Source: Baffinella frigidus (Eukaryota; Cryptophyceae; Cryptomonadales; Baffinellaceae). From it: DNA of 18,091 nucleotides. The stretch is from contig MU646529.1 of NCBI GenBank assembly GCA_026770585.1, forward strand, positions 125,970-144,060. The letters run 5' to 3'. A program made the translations under genes and the position numbers. The notes below the pieces were generated by a model. That model made no database searches, was not told the origin of the DNA, and saw only the letters and a list, made by a program, of their open reading frames with translations. Shown here in pieces: positions 8,065-17,100 of the stretch. The stretch's first letter is position 1. Each line of letters starts with the position of its first letter.

Positions 8065-8228
8065 AGCTCCCGAGGCGGGCCTATCCCACGAGCGCTAGTC
8101 CTCACACAGCGGTGGCGCTCCCAGGATCGGCGGTGCTGCGCGCGGTGCCCTGCCCATCTCCCTGCCCCCCCCAGCCGACCTCCTGGATCTCTGGTTGCGT
8201 GCCGGTGCTCCCGGTCTCGAGGATTTCC
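8065..8228 (+). repeat. Tandem duplication, copy 2 (empty site)
   Basis: Counterpart of copy 1 without the MITE. It reads straight through ACGAGCGCTAGTCCTCACAC. Divergence is concentrated in a C-rich middle part. On the minus strand both copies translate to similar peptides (GNPRDREHRHATRDPGG), but that frame also runs through the MITE, so I do not call a gene. Confidence 0.85.
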
Positions 8229-8288
8229 TCTGGTGTATGCACCTGACGTAGAGAGCGAGTTAGGATCGCACAGCACGGAAGCGAGAAC

Positions 8289-8554
8289 ACAGCACGAACG
8301 TGCTGTATTTCGGACACTGTATGTAGGACACAGCACGCAAGTGCTGTGTTCAGAACCCCATCCTAAAAGCGTGTTTACGAACACAGGGGTCAATCGAAAA
8401 TAAGGTCCACAACGCTGTAGGACCCTACAGTAGTGCTATGCCTGCGGACCTGGGACCACCCTACGAGCGGTATGGGACCTTATAGTCGAGAAACCCATGT
8501 ACGGGTCTCACAGCATGAATGTTGTTAGGACCACACAGCACACAAGTGCTGTGT
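8289..8554. repeat. Dispersed short hairpins, ACAGCAC..GTGCTGT
   Basis: Perfect stem-loops at 8289-8306 (8-bp stem, AA loop), 8328-8349 (9-bp stem ACACAGCAC, GCAA loop) and 8533-8554 (same 9-bp stem, ACAA loop), plus a decayed one at 8510-8527. Function unknown; no gene contains them. Confidence 0.75.
8411..8452. mobile_element. Core fragment of a CAGGGGTACC-family element
   Basis: GTAGGACCCTACAGTAGTGC then TATGCCTGCGGACC matches the interior of the element at 5328-5448. Terminal repeats are not recognisable. Confidence 0.45.
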
Positions 8555-8596
8555 TGAGGATCACACACGTGTAGGCGCACGCTGTGCTGAGTAGCA

Positions 8597-8648
8597 CCTT
8601 TAGGTCCTTTAGGTTTTAAATGCTCCCAACATATGCCAACGACACGCC
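8597..8648 (+). repeat. AGGTCCTTT-family repeat end, CATATG variant
   Basis: CCTTTAGGTCCTTTAGGTTT then TAAATGCTCCCAACATATGC then CAACGACACGCC. It is the inverted counterpart of 1181-1238. No second arm is seen nearby. Confidence 0.6.
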
Positions 8649-8878
8649 GTACACTGCACGAACGCCTGAGTGGAATGCTCAGGTTCGGGGCTGGGAGAGG
8701 CTGGGATATGGAGAGGGATAACACACCTCGATTTCGTCTTGAGAAGAAAGCGCTCCGCCCCCTCTGCGCCGTCCCCCCCCCCCTCACGATCCCTTCCGGT
8801 ATCCACAGCCGACCCCCCCCCCTCCATTTCTTCTTCTTCTTCCGCGCGTGCCTCCAGAGGCCTGAGAGGCCAACGGGG
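8649..8878. other. Pyrimidine-rich spacer
   Basis: No gene supported. It contains C runs of 11 (8773-8783) and 10 (8813-8822), a TTC microsatellite at about 8828-8842 and CT-rich sequence leading into the heptamer block. Confidence 0.4.
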
Positions 8879-9200
8879 TTTAGGGTTTGGGTTTTGGGTT
8901 TAGGGTTTTGGGTTTTGGGTTTTGGGTTTAGGGTTTTGGGTTTTGGGTTTTGGGTTTTGGGTTTTGGGTTTTGGGTTCTGGTTTTTGGTTTGGGGTTTTT
9001 GAGTTTTTTTTTTTGGGTTTTGGGTTTTGGGTTTTGGGTTTTGGGTTTTGGGTTTTGGGTTTTGGGTTTTGGGTTTTGGGTTTTAGGTTTTGGGTTTAGG
9101 GTTCAGGGTTTAAGGTTTAAGGTTTGGGGTTTCGGGTTCGGGGTTTCGGATTCGGGTTTCGGGTTTCGGGTTTTGGGTTTCGGCTTTCGGATTTAGGGCT
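8879..9200 (+). repeat. TTTTGGG then TTTCGGG heptamer block
   Basis: It begins with TTTAGGG-like units, then about 25 units of GGGTTTT (about 8905-9085, broken by a T-run near 9005-9015), then mixed units and a TTTCGGG-rich section (about 9128-9192). The 7-bp period is kept while the fourth base changes A to T to C. The Gly/Phe/Leu/Val-rich open frame here is a repeat translation. The G-strand has strong G-quadruplex potential. Confidence 0.9.
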
Positions 9201-9312
9201 TATTGCTAGCGTTTATGGTGTAGGTTGGCTGGGGCGCCAGACCGCAGAACAGTCCCCGCCTCGCGAAGACCGCCCGGGCGCCTCCGCGAGAACAGCGCAC
9301 GCTGCTTCGCTT

Positions 9313-9550
9313 TCGCCCACACCAGGAACACCCGTCCCCTCCCGTCGTCCCATCCCAGCCGGCGGGGCATCCACTCTTGCACCTATCACCAACAAGTCGC
9401 ACGGGCGTCAGTGCGAGACGTTTGTTACTACACGTTCGGCTTTGTTACTACACACGGCCGCCATGTATGCGGCCGTATGCAGCGTTCGTCCACACCAGGA
9501 AGTCGTCTCATCCGAGGCGGCGCGGCATCCACTCTTGCACCTGGGAACCC
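9313..9550 (+). repeat. Imperfect direct duplication
   Basis: CGCCCACACCAGGAA (about 9314) and CGTCCACACCAGGAA (about 9487) begin two copies that both run through CGGCATCCACTCTTGCACCT or GGGGCATCCACTCTTGCACC (ending about 9384 and 9542). TTTGTTACTACAC is also repeated between them (about 9420 and 9442). No gene is supported between 9200 and 9720. Confidence 0.65.
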
Positions 9551-9730
9551 GGCATTCAGAGACCTTTATTACTCAGTGATGGATAATAATTACTGCCGTG
9601 TATGCACCCTCGCAGAGGTCAGGGATGCGCGTGCCACACCAGATTGGAGGAGGGGGTTGGATTTTGTTACCCGTATGAGGATACGGGTGTGACCTTTTGA
9701 AAACCTTGCCGTGAGGAGGAATTGACTTCC

Positions 9731-9960
9731 CCGATTGACTTTACAAGTGATTTTACCGCGGCCGAACATTCTCTCTTCGGACCGATTGACTTTCGATTGC
9801 GGGTTTTACGTTTCTCGGGCACTTGTACGAGATGTCGCCCGAAATCGGGCAGCCTGCGGCGCAAAAAGCCAGATAAAAACACTCGCAAAGTCAATCGGGA
9901 AGAAATGGTTTCTTCCCGAGTTGGCAGCTGTAGAACCGCTCCCAACTCGGGAAGAAACCA
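9731..9960. repeat. Nested inverted repeats with a 19-bp perfect stem
   Basis: TGGTTTCTTCCCGAGTTGG (9906-9924) and its exact reverse complement (9942-9960) enclose a 17-nt loop. Upstream, CCGATTGACTTT occurs at 9731-9742 and 9782-9793, and in inverted form, AAAGTCAATCGG, at 9887-9898. A 6-bp GCCCGA/TCGGGC stem lies at about 9838-9851. No gene is supported in any frame. Confidence 0.75.
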
Positions 9961-10210
9961 ATAGACTTCTGGCGACCCCTTCAAAGAACCTAGTGCGGTG
10001 GGCAGCGACGCGAAAAGATTTCGACTGGGTCTGACGAACCTGCATGGGCGGAGAAAGAGAGGGGGGAAGAGCGCGCGCGATGAATAGAGATATGTGGAGA
10101 GAACGAGAAAGAGAGAGACCCAGGCGGCGGCTGCCAATGTACCGAAGCAGCCCCCCTCTTACGACTCATAGCGTTTTGGAACACCCATCTCCAGGCTTGA
10201 GAGTAATCAC

Positions 10211-11034
10211 GCATTGGCGGGGAAGTACCAAGAGTTCAAGGATCAAGCTAGAGTGCATCCAACGGTGGATCAACGACTCGAGGAGGAGAGTCACATCTAA
10301 TTGAGCCGAGTCACCAACTGCTGGGTAATTTCAATTGGTTTCTACTTAGCGAGTTGAAAATAAACAGAAACTACGCCTGCATTGGCGGGGAAGTGTACCA
10401 CGGGCCCGAGGATCAAGCTGGAGTGGAGGTAATGGTGCAGAGACGTCGCGAGGAGAAGGACCGTGATACACTTTATAGTATACCGTCCATCTATTCACCC
10501 CCCTAGGAAAACCCTATGCCCCTAGGGAAGTCCTACCGTAGGGTCTTACGGAATGAATAATCAAAGCTCCCAGAGACGAAATAATCTGTTTCGTTTCGGT
10601 TTGCTGGAGGTTGACGGGGCCCGAGGATCAAGCTGGAATGGAGGTCATGGTAAAGGACCGACTCGAGGAGGAAAATCACATCTGATTGAGCCTAGTTGCT
10701 AACTTCCAAGCAACTAGACTCAGTTTCTACTTAGCAAGTTGACATAAGAAACGAAGCATGCATGGGCGGGGCACCAAGGGCTCGAGGATCAAGGTGGAGT
10801 GAAGGTAATGGTGAAGTAACGACGCGAACAGGAGAATCGCATCTAAATTAGCTTAGTTAACTGCTACGTACGTAGACTTAGTTTCTTCTGTGCAAGTTGA
10901 AACTTTATAGAAACTACGCCTGCATTGGCACACTTAGTGAAGAATCTTTGGCGGGGAAGTACCAAGGGCCCGAGGATCAAGGTGGAGTGGAGGTAATGGT
11001 GCAGTAGCGACGCCAGGAGAAGAATCGCCGCCAC
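10211..11034 (-). repeat. Five-copy ~165-bp tandem array, probably intronic
   Basis: Units start at about 10211, 10379, 10613, 10760 and 10922. Shared landmarks are GCATTGGCGGGGAAGTACCA, GGATCAAGGTGGAGTGGAGG and TTTCTACTTAGCAAGTTGA. Unit 2 is cut short by unrelated sequence with a small element (10492-10559), and unit 5 has a 22-bp insertion. On the minus strand each unit ends with an acceptor-like CCGCCAATGCAG, similar to the real-looking acceptor of exon G (CCCAATGCAG at 11131-11140). The array may therefore derive from duplication of exon G flanks. Confidence 0.75.
10492..10559. mobile_element. Tiny MITE-like element with TATTCA ends
   Basis: TATTCA (10492-10497) and TGAATA (10554-10559) bound a 68-bp segment with CCTAGGAAAACCCTATGCCC, CCTAGGG and the palindrome CCTACCGTAGG (10532-10542). 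The termini are short, so boundaries are tentative. Confidence 0.4.
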
Positions 11035-11130
11035 CAGGATTTTGAAGAAGATTGAGTAGTTTGTTGAGTCGAGCGGCGCTGACCAGGTGTCCCCGCCGAT
11101 GCGTTCGTAGGGGAAGAGGAATGAGTTGAT
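11035..11130 (-). CDS. Exon G, membrane segment
   Basis: Acceptor CCCAATGCAG|ATCAAC and a possible donor CTG|GTGGCG give a 96-bp, 32-codon exon in phase 0: INSFLFPYERIGGDTW, then SAPLDSTNYSIFFKIL. If no donor is used, the frame stays open into VAAILLLASLL and on to about 10864, extending a membrane segment. The start resembles the QIN of exon F, so F and G may be old duplicates. Confidence 0.5.
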
Positions 11131-14100
11131 CTGCATTGGGAGGATTGTGTAGTTTTAGGAGCCAAGTCGAAGTTTTGGTGGGTTGTTTTGATGGGTTAGT
11201 GAGACGATGGAAGAATGGTTCGGTTTGATGGCACGCGCAACACACGTGGAAAGCATGGCGCGCGTGTCTTGACTGATGAGACACGCGAGGGAGCTGGAGT
11301 TGCACGTGGAAGGCGGGGAATCATCGGGACAGGTAGGCCCGACTCAGGACATATGGAACCGCCTTGGGACAAATGTTTTTTCAGGTGGGTCTTGGAGGGG
11401 AACCACGCGATGGTCCGTGCACACTCTGGTTTACGGGTTAGAGTTGCAGGTGGAAGGCGGGGAATCACCCAATGATCCTTGATCCGGAAGAAGGTCCACT
11501 TGTCGCAGTTGATCTGCGGGAACCGGGTGTTGAGTATCGTGTAAGCATCTGCAACCACACCGATTGCTACTCACATTTACAAACACACTGATGCAGCACG
11601 CGCGGGATCCCGAGCAAGATCACCGACCAGACCAGCGCCTTGTTCTTCGAGACCGTACTAGTAATAGTAAAACGTTTCAGTAACAGTGAAACTTTTGTGT
11701 AGTAAATTTCGTTGTTCGAAGAGCAATACTTTTAAGGGGATGAAACCTTGAACGCGCAGTTGAAGGCGGTCTCGCCCGAGAAGAGGAGCAGGACGCACGG
11801 GAGCGCGAGCAGGATCACTGACCAGACCAGCGCCTTGTTTTTCGAGGCCTTCAGACGGTAGAGATGCCCCTGCCCACAGCGATTCTCAGGTTTGGTTGTT
11901 TGGTCAGCGGTTCTGAGAATCGCTGTGGATGTTCTCACGCCTCCAGACGGTAGAGCTTCCCCTGCCCGCGCACACAGCGTTGACGTTGATGAACATGTTT
12001 CGATATCTGTCTTAGAAGTTGGACAGATTCAAGCAGGGTCGAAACTGAATAGGGCATGCATCCCGTTTGCTAGTAAACGTGGGCGCTTCAAGAAAGACGG
12101 TCGTGAGGTCAAGTACGAACCAGGCGCTCCACAGAAAGAAGATCAGAGACTCGAAATTGTCAGAACGCGTCTTGAATACTCGCCCCCGTGGGGAATTGGA
12201 GCCTTTCGATTGTCGCTCTCACCTTGGAGAAGACGGTCGCGAGGTCGAGCACGAACCACGCGCTGCAACGAAAGAAGATGGAGGACTCCAAGTTATCCCG
12301 ACCCTCCTACTTACAGCCCGCGACAACACTCGTCTTGGTACAATTTTGTTTTAAAAACAGTTTTAACCGACGATAACGAGGCGAGAACACACCGTTTGCT
12401 AAAAGTAACCGCCGCCTGCGTTTTTCTGGACCGCCTCCGCCACGATTAAGTCTCTCGCACCTTCGAGAAGACGGTAGCGAGGTTGAGGGTGTAGCTTCAG
12501 GCCAACAAAGAATCGTTTGAGTTTGGGTTTGTAGGGTTTAGACAACGAATCGTGTCTCGCACCTTGGAAAAGACGGTCGCGAGGTCGAGCGCGAACCACG
12601 CGTTCCACAGGAAGAAGATCGGGGATTCGAAGTTGTCTTGACCGTCCTACTTACAGCCCGCGACAACACTCGTCTTGGTACAAGTGTGTTGAAAAGCCGT
12701 TTTAACCGACGACACCGAGGGGAAAATGTCCCATTTGCTAAGCGTGACCGCAGTCCTCGTTGTTCTGGACTGCCCCCCCTAACGGTGCGGCGTACCATAC
12801 GAGAACGTTCAACCCACAATTGTCTCTCTCGCACCTTGGAAAATACGGTCGCGAGGTCGAGCGCGAACCACGCGTTCCACAGGAAGAAGATCGGCGACTC
12901 GAAGTTGTCAGAGCGCGTCTGCCATTCGTTGAGCGCCACGTCGGTTTCGAACGGTACGAACCTGCAAGACGAGTACCAGACTTCGTCATCTTGAAAGCGT
13001 GTCTCGCTCCGAGGCGGGCCCAACGAAGTAGTTGTGAGGGCCGAGGCTGAGGACGAGAGCTGCTCGCGCTCAGGATCGCAGGCATTTTTCATTCGTGCGG
13101 CCAACAGAAACCATTCGTTAAGCGCCACGTCTGTTTTGAACGGCATAAACCTGCCCCCCCCCCCCCCGCGCGCGTTCCAGCTCAGTTTCAGTCTATTTGA
13201 GCACACCAAATTGGCGAGCCAAGGGTCTTTTCCGCGGACAAAATGACGGATTGTCACCGCACACCCAGCATGTCAACGTGAGAATAGTCTGTCAGCACGA
13301 GCGAGGCAGGGCTAGGAGGTAGAAGGTGTCAGAGCGCGTCTGCAACTCATTAATCGCCACGTCTGACTCGAACGGCACAAACCTGCCCCCCCCCCCACGC
13401 GCGTGAGCCAAGTGGTTTTATCTGACCCAGACAATGTTTGGGCTCACCAACTTTTCTCTTCCTGAGAAAGTATCTCACCAATGTCGTGAGCCCACGCTCT
13501 TTTCCGCTCCAAAGACGAAAGAATTATTCCCAGCGTGTAAACTTGAAAATGGTCGATCGATCCGAGTGAGGCAGAGCGGAGAGCGAGCGAGCGCTCGCTA
13601 CAGAAGAGATGGCCACCGCGTGTGTGGTGACAAAGAGCGTATGCAGGGGCCAAGGACGTGCATTACAAAATATCTCCAAAATCTGTTTTTTTTTAATCAG
13701 TAGACCCCTTCCCTTAAGCCCCCCCCCCACACACACATCCTTCACCGCCACTCACGGTGATGTGAGAGAAACACCGACTCGCAGTAAACATGGGTGAAAA
13801 GAGAATGGTGGGGACTACACATGTTGTTTAGAATCCACGTTCTCGTCCTGTCCGAAACCGTGAATTCCAGATATCTGTCTTGTGCTGTTTTGACATTTGA
13901 GGGCATCAGGGACGCACCAAGGCTGCGCAGAGAGATTGATAATTTATTGCCAAACAACCAGCGTCAGCGCCGCACATGCTACGCATTGTGCCACTTACTG
14001 TACCCCGTGTCGGCCGCTCATACGAGCATTTTCCGGGTGGATTCTAACTCCACCTCCTACAAGGCTGCGCAAAAAGAGAGCTGAGGAGTATCCCGAGGGT

Positions 14101-17100
14101 GGCGTGTCCCATTTGAGATGCGCCACGCGTGAATTCGCACAACACCTGCCTGGCTATGTTCGCAGACCCTTCCTCCCAGCTTCAAACAGCTCTTTTTGAG
14201 GGAGCAGGGGGGTGGGGACGCACCACGGCTGCACGAAGAGAAAGCCGATCAGGATCCCGAGGGTCGCGAGGTAGAGCACCGTGGCGAGCGTCGCCGACAC
14301 CACGTTCTGCCCGGAGGGGTATTCCACACATCACCGTGTGTCAGTCACACAGTATCCCTTGAGTGGCCAGGCCGTCAAATTTGACGGCCAAGAGGTCCTA
14401 GGCAGGTCCTAGGGCCCTACAGTAGAAATCTGGTACAGATTTTATGTGTACCCAATAAACATTCATCAACAGCACTGTGTGTTGTTCACACACAACGCCC
14501 GCGAAACGCTGAGGGCAGGAACGCGAGCAACCAAGAAGGAAATGCAAGGAACGGCAGGGGGGGGGGGTGCAAGGCAACAAAACAGAGCCATCTTCTCGAT
14601 GCGCCTGGGTCCCGCCGCAACACACCCCACCAACAAGGGGCGGGGATGCACGGGACACGCGGGACGCCACCTGGAGTCCAAAGACCGGTGCAAAATACAA
14701 AACCATGACTGGCAGTCTCCCTGATTGAGGTACCTGGGGACCGAAAAGCGATGTCTCGGGCGAGGAAGCTCAGGCTCACGGCATAGATAGGCGCGAGGGC
14801 AGGGACCCGAGCAACCCAGCGGCGAATGGCAAAGAAGCAAGCCAGAGAAAGCAACCCAGCGCAAGGCAAAGAACGAGGGGCGTCGCCTGAACACTGAACA
14901 CCGGTACACACTACCGACGCATGAAAAACTACGCACGCATGACTGGCAGTGTGCAACCTCATTACTGGCAGTCTCCCTAAGTAAGAGACCTGGGGACCGA
15001 AGAGGGACGCCTCGGGGACGTGCGGAGGGGAAGGTCAGGCTCTCGGTATCGATAGGCGCGAGGGCAGGAACCCGAGCGAATGGCAAATAACCAGAGCAAG
15101 CAACCCAGAGCAAGCAACTTCAAGCAAGAGCAAGCAATCCACAGCGAGGTAAAGAACCGTGTGCAACCTCATTACTGGCTGTCTCCCTGAGTAAGGTACC
15201 TGTGGTCCGAAGAGGGACGCTTCGGGGACGCGCGGTGCGAGGAATCTCAGGCTCACGGTACAGATGGATGTAAAGACAGGCTCCCGAGCAACCCAGCGGC
15301 GAATGGCAAAGAAGCAACCCAGAGCTCTGGGTTGCTTGTTCTGGGTTGCTTCTGTGGCAAAGAGTTGCTTGCTCGAGCTTGCTTCTTCCGTGGTTGGTTC
15401 ATCCCCCGGTAAGGTACCTGGGGTCCGAAGAGGGATGCTTCGGGGACGCGCGGAGCCAGGCGGGCGGCAGGCCGCGCCAGGCAGATCGCCCAGAGAAGAA
15501 CCTGCATCGGAAGCCCGCCAACTAATCAGCGATCCAAACATTTAATCAGTGATCCACACGTTGACATGAACCTAATGAGAGATCCAAACGGCGACAGGTC
15601 GCGCCATAGATCACTGTCCCGGTAGAGCGTTTGCGGTACTTGTCCGTTTTGGACGTGCGGTTTTACGGTTTTGCGGTTTTTTAAAATGTTGTCAAGGCCA
15701 TAAAACATTTTAAATGGACACTTCTGGTACAAATAAAACCCGGAAACCCGGAAAACCGTACGTCCAAAACGGACAACAATTACCGCACACTTCTACAACC
15801 CCGGCTGGTTCAGTGAAGGGTCGCGGGCGCGGACCGACCCCTCACTTTCAGAAGGAGAAGGCTATGAGGGCAATAACGAGGCAGGTGATGATGATGATGA
15901 TGATGATGATGAAGAGCAGGATGGTACCGAGAGGGCTAGCATGTCGAGGTAGGGGGCCGAACAGTTACTTCCTACGACTAGTTACAGTGCAGATGAACCC
16001 CCGGCTGGTTCAGTGAAGGGTCGCGGGCGCGGACCAAACCCTCACTTTCAGAAGGCTATGAGGGCAATAGCAAAGCAGATGATGATGATGATGATCAAGA
16101 AGATGAAGAGAGGGATGGTACCGAGAGGGCGAGCATGTCGAGGTAGGGGTACGCAAGCGGTGCCATGTACATATACTCATGCATGCTCCAATGCACTCCG
16201 ACCCACAAGATTTCAGCTAAGTCAACCAGCTCACTCAAGTCAACTTTCCCCTGATTTCGTTTAGATGGACCCTGGTCTGGGACCAGGCATTTGACTTAAG
16301 GCACTAGCTCTCAGAGGGAGTTGACTTAGGCGAAATGTTCTGGCTCCGAGTGCAATGGGTGCAGTGACTTCGCGGAAGAGCACGGCCACGCTTCGAAAGG
16401 TGTCCAACACTCTTGGAGCGGTGTCTAGCTCGCTTGGGAACGTGTTCAGACCGAGCGAGCGAGCACGCTTGGGAAGATAGGAAGGTCACCCACACAGGAT
16501 TGTTGGAGGAGGTATTTCAAAAGTCATTTTTCGGGTAAAATATTTCAAAAGTCGATTTTTGATATGAAAATGGCTCAAATACCAGCCAATGGCTCAAATG
16601 CCAGCCACGAAATACCCCCACGAAGGATCCTGCGTGGGGACACCTAGAGCAGGTTTTCAACACGCTTACCGGGAGGGCGAGCATCTCGAGATAGGGGCAG
16701 GCCAGCGGTGCCATGTGATCCAAGTGGTCACGGAAGAGGACGCAAAAAGTCTCGGGAGAGGACAGACGTGTCCAACACGCTTCGAAAGGTGTTCAGCTCG
16801 CCTGGCCACACAGCGGACTTCGAAGGCATTTCTGAATAACCCTTAAGCGATAAGCCTTACGAACCTACGGTAGGCAACCCGTAGGGACATAGGGGGGTTC
16901 CTACGGATAAGGTTACGGAAACTCGGCCCAAAATGGGCCGAAAATCTCTTCGTAGCCCGCCGTGTGGGAAGATGTGCTGTTACCGAGAGGGAAAGCATGT
17001 CGAGGTAGGGGTAGGCCAGCGGTGCCATGTAGAGTCCCGCGTACAGCATCATCACGTTCTTTGCCTGGTTGAGGGCTTAGGGTTTAGGGGTTGTGATTTA

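Larger units (their letters stand above)
15799..16170 (+). repeat. 200-bp tandem duplication with ATG microsatellite
   Basis: CCCCGGCTGGTTCAGTGAAG starts at 15799 and again at 15999. Both copies carry CCCTCACTTTCAGAAGG, a run of ATG/GAT triplets (about nine and six units) and end in a copy of exon B on the minus strand. Met-rich open frames on + are repeat translations. Confidence 0.85.

Noticed and set aside
7785-8393. 202-codon minus-strand frame with an internal repeat
   Set aside because: It runs across a MITE and both duplication copies; the repeat in the peptide follows from the DNA duplication.
8633-9196. 187-codon Gly/Phe/Val/Leu-rich frame
   Set aside because: Its bulk is the translation of the GGGTTTT heptamer array, with no start context or domain.
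12835-12961. Voltage-gated or cyclic-nucleotide channel helix (WFALDLATVF resembles a W-F-x-x-D-L pattern)
   Set aside because: The resemblance is only a few residues; no S4 arginine series, pore signature or other channel motif was seen in neighbouring exons.
14734-15310. TMEM184/Ost-alpha-like signature in RVPALAPIYAVSL
   Set aside because: Only a short chance-level similarity; the other exons do not follow that family's order or motifs.
15714-16264. Met-rich plus-strand frames with repeated KGRGRGP
   Set aside because: Explained by a 200-bp tandem duplication carrying an ATG microsatellite; the coding signal is on the minus strand (exon B).
16218-16330. TTGACTT/AAGTCAA motifs as plant W-box regulatory sites
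   Set aside because: The core is short and common, there is no promoter or gene start nearby on the right strand, and the organism is unlikely to be a land plant.
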